Source: AP-15 sp963698995 (GTDB lineage: Bacteria > Pseudomonadota > Alphaproteobacteria > ATCC43930 > CGMCC-115725). From it: a DNA stretch of 64,000 nt. The notes below the pieces were generated by a model, which did no database searches, was not told the origin of the DNA, and was given only the letters and a program-made list of their open reading frames with translations. The stretch spans positions 26,864 through 90,863 of the forward strand of contig CAVOTD010000081.1 in assembly GCA_963698995.1 (NCBI GenBank), read 5' to 3'. Both the position numbers and the translations under genes were made by a program. The stretch's first letter is position 1, and each line of letters begins with the position of its first letter. Below, one piece after another: positions 1-8,556 of this stretch.

Positions 1-324
1 GAAAAGTACCGCGGTAAACCCGACCACCATTGACACTCGGGCGCCGAAGATTAGCCGAGACAGCACGTCGCGGCCGAGCTGGTCGGTGCCGAGGAGATAC
101 CGGGCGCTGCCGCCGGTCTGCCAGAAGGGAGGTTTGAAGCGCGCCGTCAGGCTGCCGATCTCGGGGTTATGGGGCGCCAGCACATTGGCAAAAATCGCCA
201 CCAGGGCAATAGCGAGGAAGATCAGGCTAGGAACGAGCGGAAAGTCGCCCCGCCGAATGAAGGCAAAGCGCGCCGGACGCTCTACCGCAAAACTGACGGC
301 ATCGGCGGGGGAGGTGATAGTCAT
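1..324 (-). CDS. ABC transporter permease, DppC/OppC type (partial)
   Basis: This is the N-terminal part of the second inner-membrane permease of a dipeptide/oligopeptide importer; the rest lies beyond base 1. ATG at 324 follows the upstream permease stop by 5 bases. The visible 108 residues have a cytoplasmic N-terminus, one membrane segment (about 33-52), and the family signature LGTDQLGRDVLSRLIFGAR followed by the start of the next membrane segment. That signature is diagnostic for DppC/OppC permeases. It is the third gene of a minus-strand operon with the substrate-binding genes and DppB-like permease. ATPase genes would be expected beyond the window edge. Confidence 0.9.
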   Translation of the reverse strand, partial: MTITSPADAVSFAVERPARFAFIRRGDFPLVPSLIFLAIALVAIFANVLAPHNPEIGSLTARFKPPFWQTGGSARYLLGTDQLGRDVLSRLIFGARVSMVVGFTAVLF

Positions 325-329
325 AGCAG

Positions 330-1250
330 TCAGGTTCCCAAACGGATTCGGGGATCGATCACGGCGTAGAGAATGTCTACCATCAGGTTGACCAAGACGA
401 TCATCGCACCCCCCATCAGCACGACGCCCTGGACGATGGGAAAGTCGCGGAACGTGATGCCTTCATAAAGCAGGCGGCCGATACCGGGCCAGGCAAACAC
501 GGTTTCGACGACCACCGCCACATTCACCATGATGACGAGATTGACCCCCGCCAAGGTGAGTACCGGGATCAGCGCGTTCTTGAAGGCGTGTTTGGCGATG
601 ACGAGGGATTCCGGCAAGCCCTTGATGCGGGCGAGCTTGACATATTCCGAGCCGAGCACTTCGAGCATCGAAGAGCGTGTAAGGCGCATATGAGCCGCGG
701 CGAAATACCAGCCGAGCGCAAAGGCCGGCATGATCAGGTGCAGTGGAGTGCCGGCGCCCGATGACGGCAGCCACCGTAGATAGACCGAAAAGAACAGGAT
801 CATCACGAGCCCCACCCAGAAGGAGGGGAGCGAAAGACCAAGGAGCGCGAAAGTCTTCCCGGCGCTGTCCCAGAAACGGCCGACCCGCACCGCGGCGAGG
901 ATCCCGCTGGGGATGCCGATCAACAGCGAGAAGCCCATCGCGACAACCGCCAGTATCAGCGAATTCGGCAGTCGCGACAGATACAGCCCCATGACCGGCG
1001 TGCGGTAATAGAACGACTGGCCGAGATCGCCATGAAAAAGGGCCGACATGAAGATGCCGTATTGTACCCAAAGCGGCCGATCGAGCCCGAATTGATGGTG
1101 AATGGCGGCGATGTCCGCCTCGCTGGCGCCGGGTTCCACCAGGAGCGCAGCCGGATCGCCGGTTACCCGCACGAAAAAGAAAATCGTCAACGACAGCAGA
1201 AACAGCGAAAGAAGGGAATACCCTATTCGCCTGCCGATATATTGCTTCAT
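330..1250 (-). CDS. ABC transporter permease, DppB/OppB type
   Basis: Inner-membrane permease of a peptide or nickel-type ABC importer, 306 residues from ATG 1250; a GTG two codons upstream is possible. The start MKQYIGRRIGYSLLSLF is typical of DppB: a short basic N-terminus, a first membrane segment, then a periplasmic loop with the GLDRPLWVQY motif. Further hydrophobic segments and the cytoplasmic EAA-like loop (residues EYVKLARIKGL) contact the ATPase. Length is normal for the family. It lies 46 bases after the intact substrate-binding gene and 5 bases before the DppC-like gene. The substrate cannot be read from sequence; peptides are the family default. Confidence 0.92.
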   Translation of the reverse strand: MKQYIGRRIGYSLLSLFLLSLTIFFFVRVTGDPAALLVEPGASEADIAAIHHQFGLDRPLWVQYGIFMSALFHGDLGQSFYYRTPVMGLYLSRLPNSLILAVVAMGFSLLIGIPSGILAAVRVGRFWDSAGKTFALLGLSLPSFWVGLVMILFFSVYLRWLPSSGAGTPLHLIMPAFALGWYFAAAHMRLTRSSMLEVLGSEYVKLARIKGLPESLVIAKHAFKNALIPVLTLAGVNLVIMVNVAVVVETVFAWPGIGRLLYEGITFRDFPIVQGVVLMGGAMIVLVNLMVDILYAVIDPRIRLGT

Positions 1251-1296
1251 ATGCACTCGGCCCTTGACCGCAGTCTGCTTGGGGTACCAACCCCGC

Positions 1297-2886
1297 CTAG
1301 GCTTTGATTGTGATGTCTTCGAAGGGAGCGGTATACGCGAAGCCGGGGATGAGTCCGAACGTCGACTCCCCGACCCGTGGCCCGACGCCGTTCAGGAAAC
1401 CGAGCTGCCAAATCGGCGCATAGATCGCCTTCTCGTAAACGAGCTGCTGCATCTTCTCGAGGATCGTCGCGCGCTTCTTGTGATCGAGCTCGTCGGCCTG
1501 CTGCGGGTAGAGTTCGTCGATGTCGGGGTAGCTGCCGTATGAATAGGCGCCGCCCTTGACGACAAAGGAGGCAAGCCGGGTCGCGGCGTTGCCGAAGGCC
1601 CCGCTTGCCCCTTGGACTATACCCTTAGTGTATTTCTTGTCCCCGTAGCCAGCAAAGAAGCCGGCGCGCTCGATCGGCTGCAGCTTGATGCGGATGCCCA
1701 GCTGCTGCAGGTTGTTGACCGAGACTTCGGCCATGTTGGCGTACGAACTGTCACAGTACATGAAGCCGGCGTCGAAGCCGTTGGGATAGCCTGCCTCCGC
1801 CAGCAGTTTTTTAGCCATGGCCGGGTCGTAAACCGCAGCCGGCGGCTGCCAGTAGTAATCGAAAGTGTAGGGGACAATACTGTCGGTAATCTTGCAATAG
1901 CCGAGGAAAAGTGCCTGGCTCATTCCTTCGCGGTCGATCGCCATGTTGACCGCCCGCCTGACGCGCAGATCGTGCCACGGCGATTTCGGGTCCCATTGCT
2001 CGGGGAAATAGAGCCAGTTCGGCGCCTGCAATACGACGGGCTTGAGAGTGAGACCGGGAGTGTGCTGGAGTTGCTCGGCGAGTTCGCCGCGGATCGAGTA
2101 AGCGATGTCGACCTCGCCGCTGGTCAGGGCAGCGAGCCGCGTCGCCTCGTCCGGGATTACCTTCATCACCAGCCGCTTTACGTTGGGGGTCTTGCGCCAA
2201 TATCCCTCGAACGCCTCAAGCACCAGCTCGACGCCCGGGGTGAACGAGACGAATTTGTAGGGACCGGCGCCTATCGGGGCGTTCTTGAAGCCGTCATCGC
2301 CGACCTGCTGAACATATTTTTTGGGCACGATCCAACCGGCGCCGCTGGCGCTGGAGTAGAAGGTTAGAAAGTCTGGCCACGGCTTTTTGAGCTTGAAGCG
2401 GACGTGCTGCTGATCGGGCGTCTCGATCGCCGCCACGTTTTCCTTCATCAGTTGGTGTGCCGCGCCGTGGTAGCGCTCGAACGAAAACTTCACGTCCTCC
2501 GCAGTGACCGGCTCGTCATTGTGAAACTTGGCGCCTTTGCGCAGAACAAAATCATAAGTGAGCCCGTCCTCGGATGCCGACCACGACTCGGCCAAGCACG
2601 GCGCCTGCGGCTTACTCGGCATGGCCTTTACCATTGCGTCGTGCAGCGCATACAACACCATGTAGGGAGTAATGATCCCCTGGGTCTCGGCCGGGTCGAA
2701 CCATGTCGGCGCCAACGAGACGTGAATGCCCCAAGTCAGCTGGCTACTAGGTGCGGCCGCCAAGATCATCCCCGGAGCGCCGGCCACAAGCCCGAGAGCG
2801 GTCAGGGCGATAACCTCCCGACGTGTCAGACCAGTTTCGTTTGAGCCGGTGTTTCGTACGCCGCGGCTGCTGATAGACAAATCCAT
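1297..2886 (-). CDS. ABC transporter substrate-binding protein, family 5 (Tat-exported), intact copy
   Basis: Periplasmic solute-binding protein (SBP_bac_5) delivering ligand to the adjacent permeases; 529 residues. ATG 2886 lies a few bases after a strong GGAGGAG ribosome site. The N-terminus has a twin-arginine signal (TRREVIALTALGLVAGAP, Arg22-Arg23), so it is probably exported folded through Tat. Family hallmarks are LAESWSASEDGLTYDFVLRKG, the VTAEDVKFSFER segment and the IGAGPYKFVSF motif. It is the only one of three tandem paralogues with an unbroken frame and sits next to the permeases. Ligand unknown. Confidence 0.93.
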   Translation of the reverse strand: MDLSISSRGVRNTGSNETGLTRREVIALTALGLVAGAPGMILAAAPSSQLTWGIHVSLAPTWFDPAETQGIITPYMVLYALHDAMVKAMPSKPQAPCLAESWSASEDGLTYDFVLRKGAKFHNDEPVTAEDVKFSFERYHGAAHQLMKENVAAIETPDQQHVRFKLKKPWPDFLTFYSSASGAGWIVPKKYVQQVGDDGFKNAPIGAGPYKFVSFTPGVELVLEAFEGYWRKTPNVKRLVMKVIPDEATRLAALTSGEVDIAYSIRGELAEQLQHTPGLTLKPVVLQAPNWLYFPEQWDPKSPWHDLRVRRAVNMAIDREGMSQALFLGYCKITDSIVPYTFDYYWQPPAAVYDPAMAKKLLAEAGYPNGFDAGFMYCDSSYANMAEVSVNNLQQLGIRIKLQPIERAGFFAGYGDKKYTKGIVQGASGAFGNAATRLASFVVKGGAYSYGSYPDIDELYPQQADELDHKKRATILEKMQQLVYEKAIYAPIWQLGFLNGVGPRVGESTFGLIPGFAYTAPFEDITIKA

Positions 2887-3027
2887 CAAATCTCCTCCAA
2901 ATCACGGCTGCTTCCGGAGCCCTGCGTCGAACGTAGACCACCCTTCCGGAAAAGTCTCCAGTTTCTCGCGACGTGCGCCGGCAGGCAGTCGATGATCGGT
3001 CCGCAGCTAAGCGAGCCGACGAAACGG

Positions 3028-4625
3028 CTACGCGCCGCGGATCGTGATGTCCTCGTAAGGCCCGGTGTAGGCGAAGCCCGGGATTAGACCGAACCCCGAC
3101 TCACCCACCCGGGGGCCCACGCCGTTGATGAAGGCGAGCTGCATCAGCGGCGCGTAGATCACTCTGCTCGTGAGAGGATCTGCTGCATCTTGTCCAAGAT
3201 CGCCGCGCGCTTCTTGTGGTCGAGCTCGATCGCCTGCTGCTGGTAGAGCGCGTCGATCTCGGGATAGTCGCCATAGGCGTAGGCGCCACCCTTGACGGCA
3301 AAAGACGCGAGGCGGGTCGCAGCATTGCCGAAAGCCCCACTGGCGGCCTGGATGATGCCCGGTTTTGAACTTCTTGTTCGCATAACCCTCGAAGAAGGCG
3401 GCACGCTCGAGCGGTCGCAGCTTCGCTCGAATGCCCACCACCTGAAGGTTGTCGAGCACCGCCTCGCCGAGATTGGCGTACGAGGAATCGCAGTAGTATT
3501 CGCCGACGTCGAAGCCGTCGGGAAAACCCGCCTCGGCCAGTAGCTGCTTGGCCTTCGCCGGATCGTAGACCGGCTCCGGCGGCTGCCAGAAGAATTCGAA
3601 AGTGTACGGGATGATGCTGCCGGTGATTTTGGAGTAGCCGAGAGTGATTGCATCGTTGATGCGTCTTGCGGTCGATGGCCAGGCTGGCCGCGCGCCGCAC
3701 CCGCTCGTCATGCCACGGCGATTTCGCGTCCCACTGTTCGGGGAAGTAGAGCCACCACGGGCCTTGGGGGACTGACCGGTTTGAGGGTCAGCCCCGGCGT
3801 GCGCTGGAGCTCCTCGGCCAGCTCGCCGCGGATCGAGTAGACGATGTCGATTTCGCCGCGCTTCAGCGCAGCCAGCCGCGTCGTCTCGTCGGGGATCACC
3901 TTGAACACCAGGCGCTTGACGCTCGGGGTCTTACGCCAATACTGGTCGAAGGCCTCAAACACCAGCTCGACGCCCGGCGTAAACGAAACGAATTTGTAGG
4001 GCCCAGCGCCGATCGGCGCCTTTTTGAAGCCCTCGTCGCCGACCTTTTCGACGTACTTTTTCGGGACGATCCAGCCGGCGCCGCTAGCGGTCGCGTAGAA
4101 CGTCAGAAAGTCGGGCCACGGCTCTTTTAGCTGGAAGCGCACATGCTGCGGATCGGGGGTCTCCGATCGCTGCCACCCGGTCCTTCATCAGATCGTGCGA
4201 GGCGCCGCGATAGCGCTCGAACGAGAATTTGACGTCTTCGGCCGTGACCGGATCACCATTGTGGAACTTTGCATTCTTGCGCAGGACGAACTCGTAGGTG
4301 CGGCCGTCCTCGGAGGCCGACCAAGACTCGGCCAGGCTCGGCGCCATCGGCTGGCCCGGCATCGGCTTCACCATCGCGTCGTGCAGCGCGTACAGCACCA
4401 TGAAGGGCGTGATGATCCCCTGCGTGTCGGCCGGGTCGAACCAGGTCGGCGCCAGCGAGACGTGGACCCCCCAGGTCAGCTGTCCCTCCGGGCCGGCGGC
4501 GTGGCCGAGCCGCGGGGCGCCGGCGACCAGGCCGAGCGCGGCCAGGGCGAAAACATCCCGCCGGGTCACCTGAGCCTTGTTACGCCACTCTCGGCGGTTT
4601 CGCGACGCGGATAGGATGAGCCCAC
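3028..4625 (-). pseudogene. Second tandem substrate-binding protein paralogue, frameshifted
   Basis: Clearly homologous along its full length to the neighbour at 1297-2886, but the frame is broken at least five times. Alignment with its sisters gives extra bases near 4162, 3775, 3665 and 3360 and a two-base gain near 3172. Between breaks the protein is well conserved (for example VTAEDVKFSFERYRG and IGAGPYKFVSFTPG) and no nonsense codon appears. A GTG at 4625 lies after GGAGGAG exactly where the sister has ATG, but that frame also shifts before the Tat motif (VTRRDVFALAALG). It is either a young pseudogene or an assembly artefact. Confidence 0.8.
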
Positions 4626-4679
4626 AGTCTCCTCCATTCAGACGGCCTTTGTGGTCGGGCCTTGCGGTTAGTCGTACGG

Positions 4680-6327
4680 CTAGCGTATGTCGCGACGCCT
4701 GTGCACGTCGATGCCCTTGATCGTGATGTCCTCGTAGGGCGCGGTGTAGGCGAAGCCCGGAATCAGCCCGAACCCCGATTCCCCGACCCGGGGGCCGACG
4801 CCGTTGAGAAAGCCCAGCTGCCAGATCGGCGCGTAGATCGTTCGCTCGGCGAGGAGTTGCTGCATCTTGTCGAGGATCGCCGCGCGCTTCTTGCGGTCGA
4901 GCTCGACCGCCTGCTGCGGGGAACAGCGCGTCTATGTCGGGGTAGCTGCCGTAGCTATAGATGCCGCCTTTGACGACGAATGCTTCGAGGCGGGTCGCGG
5001 CGTTTCCGAAGGCGCCGCTGCCGCTCAATAACAAGTTCTTGAGCTTCTTGTGGGAATATGAGTTCGAAGAAGGCGGCCCGCTCGAGAGGCCGCAGCTTGC
5101 AGCGGATGCCGACTGTCACGAAATTGTCGAGCACCGCCTCGGTGACATTCGAGTAGGAGGCGTCGCAGTAGAACTCGCCGGCGTCGAAGCCGCCCGGATA
5201 ACCGGCCTCGGCCAGCAGCTGCTTGGCCTTCGCCGGGTCGTGGGCCGGTAGCGGCGGCTGCCAATAGAAGTCGAAGGTTTCCGGGATGGTGCTGCCGGTG
5301 ATCTTCGAGTAGCCCAGCGTGATCGCGTCGTTGATGCCCTGGCGGTCGATCGCCAGGCTCGCAGCCCGCCGCACCCGCTCATCGTGCCATGGCGATTTCG
5401 GGTCCCACTGATCGGGGAAATAGACAAAGAATGGAGCCTGAAGGACCGCTGGCTTCAGAGTGAGACCGGGCGTGCGGCGCAGCTCCTCGCCGAGCTCGCC
5501 GCGGATCGAGTAGACGATATCGACCTCGCCCGCCTTGAGCGCGGCCAGCCGCGTCGCTTCGTCCGGGATCATCTTGAACACCAGGCGCTTGACGCTCGGT
5601 GTCTTGCGCCAGAACTGTTCGAATGCCTCGAATACCAGTCGATCCCCGGCGTGAACGAGACGAATTTATAGGGGCCGGCACCGATCGGCGCATTCTTGAA
5701 CCCGTCGTCACCGACCTTCTCGACGTATTTCTTCGGCACGACCCAACTCGCCCCAGTAGCCGTAGCATAGAACGTCATGAAATCGGGCCAGGGTGCCTTG
5801 AGCTTAAAGCGCACATGCTTCGGGTCGGGGGTTTCGATCGCAGCCACCCGATTGTGCAGCAAATCTTGCGAGCTGCCGCGGTAGCGCTCGAACGAAAACT
5901 TGACGTCCTCGGCAGTGACCGGATCGCCGTTATGGAATGTCGTGCCGTTGCGCAAAACGAAATCGTAGGTCGTTCCGTCCTCGGATGCCGCCCACGACTT
6001 GGCCAGGCACGGTGCCATAGGCTGTCCGGGCATCGGCTTCACGATTGCGTCGTGCAGTGCATAGAGCTCCATGAACGGGGTGATGAACCCCGGCGTCTCA
6101 GCCGGGTCGAGCCAGGCCGGTGCCAAAGTGGTGTGGATGCCCCAGGTCAGCTGGCTCGCCGCAGGGCCGGCGTTGGCGAAACGCGGAGCCCCCGCGATCA
6201 CGCTTAACCCGGCAAGAGCGAGAATTTCGCGGCGTGACACGTTGGTCCGTGACACATTGGTCCGTGACACATTGGTCACAGTGGCGCCGGAAGCGGCGTC
6301 TCTGCGGCCGCTGAGAGTTGCGCCCAT
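4680..6327 (-). pseudogene. Third tandem substrate-binding protein paralogue, frameshifted
   Basis: First gene of the minus-strand importer cluster. ATG 6327 follows a GGAGGAGG site and opens MGATLSGRRDAASG, then a five-residue repeat and a Tat-type VSRREILALAGL signal. The family-5 binding-protein fold continues, but the frame breaks near 5639 (one base lost), near 5040 (net two bases lost) and near 4920 (one extra). The pieces together cover the whole family length and end TAPYEDITIKG, as in the sisters. No nonsense mutation is visible. It could be functional if the indels are sequencing errors. Confidence 0.78.
6234..6278. repeat. Three tandem 15-bp in-frame repeats
   Basis: Three head-to-tail copies of GTGACACATTGGTCC (the first and last differ at one base each) lie inside the 5' end of the third binding-protein gene. 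On the coding strand they give NVSRT repeated, ending directly at the Arg-Arg pair of the Tat signal. Because the unit is five codons, copy-number change keeps the frame and only alters the length of the signal-peptide n-region. The two sister genes lack the repeat. Confidence 0.9.
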
Positions 6328-6552
6328 CGGCCTCCTCCGTTCGTTCCGCCCTTTCTCGGGCTTTGCGTTTAGCGTAGACCAGCAATGCGCAAATGTCACG
6401 CCGTTCTGCGAAAGGCCGAGACGCCACCAGCCGCCGTTTGGGTGCCGGACTTGCAGCCATCGCCATTCGCTTCGACCCGGCCGCAGCCGGCTTCGCGCGA
6501 GGCCGCAATCGGGCTAGGATGGCGCGACGGCATCACCGCCGAGGAGGGCGCC

Positions 6553-7617
6553 ATGGCCGACGGGCGCAGCGATAATCCAATCATCCACTTCGTCGGAAGT
6601 ATCCCGTTGCCAGACGCCGAAGCGGTGTTTCGTTCGCTGACCCAAGCGGCTGGGCCCTATCTTCTGCGCCTGCCCGACGGCGAAACCGGGATCCGCAAGA
6701 CCTGGATCCGTTTTTTGCAGGACGTTCTTGCCGAAAATCCGGCAATCGAGCTGGCCAAAGACGTGCCGCCCTTAAAGTTCACGCAATGGGACGGAAGGGT
6801 GCTGCGCGAAATCCCGCGGCTACGCATCAAGCCCGGCGCCAAGCCGGATCCTGACACTTTCGAAACCGGCTACGCCGCGATGGCAATCGCGTCCTGGAGC
6901 GTATTCGAGAGGTTGCAAAAGGACGGCGTCATTCCGGCGAATGTCAAATTTCAGATCTCGCTCCCGACGCCGATCGCGCCAACCTACAACAACATGGTGC
7001 CGACCGACCGCCCGGTACTATTGCCAGCGCTGACCGAACATTTGATCGGCGAGGTCGCGAAGATTGCTCGAGCACTCCCCTCTGATCGCCTCGCCGTGCA
7101 ATGGGATGTGTGCCAGGAAGTGCTGGCCTGGGAAGGCTACTATGAAGCGGGACCTGTCGACTTCCGCAGCGAGACGCTGACGGTCTTGTCGGAGATCGGC
7201 GACGCGGTGCCCGCCGCCATCGAGCTCGGCTACCATCTCTGCTATGGGAGCCCGGCCGACGAGCACCTCGTGCAGCCCAAAGACACGGGCATCATGGTCG
7301 AGATGGCCAATTCAATCAGCAGCGGAGTAAGGCGCCCGATCCAGTTCTTCCACATGCCAGTACCCAAGGGCCGCACCGATGACGGCTATTTCGCGCCACT
7401 CAAAAATTTGCGATTGCGCCCGGACACGGGGCTTTATCTCGGCCTGATCCATCACAACGATGTGCATGGCGATGCGACAAGGCTGGCCACGGCACGACGC
7501 CACGCCCACGTCGACGGTGTCAGCACCGAATGCGGCATGGCGCGCGGCGATCCGGAGCGGCTGCCTTCGCTCCTTGCTGCACACGTCCGCGCCGCCCAAA
7601 TCGCTGCGTCGGCATAG
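6553..7617 (+). CDS. MetE-C-terminal/UROD-like barrel protein, function unknown
   Basis: A 354-residue soluble protein. ATG 6553 is chosen because GAGGAGGG stands just upstream and the opening HFVGSIPLPDAEAVF resembles the start of cobalamin-independent methionine-synthase-like proteins. A conserved PDGETG motif (about residue 42) and the central stretch ISLPTPIAPTYNNM support this distant family. The canonical zinc-site Cys/His set of true MetE was not identified, so methyltransferase activity is not claimed. The gene is divergent from the binding-protein cluster and ends before a degraded spacer. An upstream in-frame start at 6385 exists but lacks a good ribosome site. Confidence 0.6.
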   Translation: MADGRSDNPIIHFVGSIPLPDAEAVFRSLTQAAGPYLLRLPDGETGIRKTWIRFLQDVLAENPAIELAKDVPPLKFTQWDGRVLREIPRLRIKPGAKPDPDTFETGYAAMAIASWSVFERLQKDGVIPANVKFQISLPTPIAPTYNNMVPTDRPVLLPALTEHLIGEVAKIARALPSDRLAVQWDVCQEVLAWEGYYEAGPVDFRSETLTVLSEIGDAVPAAIELGYHLCYGSPADEHLVQPKDTGIMVEMANSISSGVRRPIQFFHMPVPKGRTDDGYFAPLKNLRLRPDTGLYLGLIHHNDVHGDATRLATARRHAHVDGVSTECGMARGDPERLPSLLAAHVRAAQIAASA

Positions 7618-7711
7618 CTGCTCGATTTCGACGGGTGACTGTTCCGCCAACTTAAATCGCGTCAATGATCGTCGTGGTCCCGGCCACGCCGAGCCGATCG
7701 CTCCGAATAGC

Positions 7712-7820
7712 AGGAGCGCGGGTCTGAGCGGATTCCTCGACGGCCTCGACAGCGGGTCATGGTCGGCATCGTCCGGTTAAGCAAACGTGCCACGCAACCA
7801 GGTCGAACCAGATCCGGTTG
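7712..7820 (-). pseudogene. Degraded 3'-end fragment of a HemL-like aminotransferase gene
   Basis: This spacer stretch is recognisably similar to the 3' end of the intact aminotransferase gene at about 11007-11140. Both contain GGAGCGCGGGTCTG, then ATTCCTCGACGGC, and later ACCAGGTCGAA. Read on the minus strand it gives DDADHDPL, matching DDSDHDAL of the intact protein, before the frame is lost. The rest of 7618-7956 contains no gene. It looks like a leftover of a second copy or of a duplication that placed the genes between. Confidence 0.6.
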
Positions 7821-7956
7821 CGCAACGGCTGTTGCCTCACTCGGTCCCGTGCACCTCCGGCCCGCGGTTGCTGGCCGAGCCCCCCGCGAACGCTCGTCCA
7901 ATTGTAAAGCGCACTCAATTCTGACCTACTGCCCGAGACGTCGTTCGCAATAGGCC

Positions 7957-8535
7957 ATGAACCTCATTATTCGGCTCCTGATAGTGCTGGCGACCGCGAT
8001 GTTTCGCGGTCCCCTCGGCCTCGGCGACACTTCTCGCGTTCGATTGCGCGTGTTGCCCAACGATCTTGACCTCAACCTGCATATGAACAACGGCCGTTAT
8101 CTCACGGTCATGGATCTGGGCCGCATCGATTTTCTGATCAGAGCCGGGTCTCCAAGGCTTTTTCTTCGCAATCGTTGGCAACCCCTGATCGGCGGGACCA
8201 TCATCCGTTACCGCTTCGGTCTGCGCGCCTTCGAGCGGTTCGAGGTCGCAACCCGGATCCTGTGCTGGGACGAGAAGTGGTTCTATTTCGAGCAGCGCGT
8301 CGAAAACAGCCAAGGTGTTGCGGCGATCGCGCTATCCAAGGCGCTGGTCCGGGACCGGGGCGGGACGGTGAGTTCGGATTCGGTGCTCCGCTCGGTGGGG
8401 ATCGCTGCGGAACGCCCCGATCCGGCGCTTTCCGTGTCACGATGGCTTGCAGCGGAAGATATGCTGCACCTCGGCGAGGGAACAGCGGATCCAGGTGACG
8501 CGGAACCCGATCGAGGCAGCGGCGCGTCGTTGTGA
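7957..8535 (+). CDS. Acyl-CoA thioesterase-like hotdog protein
   Basis: A 192-residue protein of the 4HBT/Them6-like thioesterase family. Residues 1-17 are hydrophobic. The hotdog signature follows: LRVLPNDLDLNLHMNNGRYL, where Asp/Asn and the helix-initiating HMNNGRYL belong to the active-site region, then MDLGRIDFLIRAG. The core YRFGLRAFERFEVATRI and WFYFEQRV complete the fold. Such proteins hydrolyse acyl-CoA or are uncharacterised membrane-associated thioesterases. The C-terminal tail (from about 170) is acidic and low-complexity. It is followed 21 bases later by the patatin-like gene, so the two could be co-transcribed. Confidence 0.8.
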   Translation: MNLIIRLLIVLATAMFRGPLGLGDTSRVRLRVLPNDLDLNLHMNNGRYLTVMDLGRIDFLIRAGSPRLFLRNRWQPLIGGTIIRYRFGLRAFERFEVATRILCWDEKWFYFEQRVENSQGVAAIALSKALVRDRGGTVSSDSVLRSVGIAAERPDPALSVSRWLAAEDMLHLGEGTADPGDAEPDRGSGASL

Positions 8536-8556
8536 AGGAGGCGGGCGGAGGGGCCA

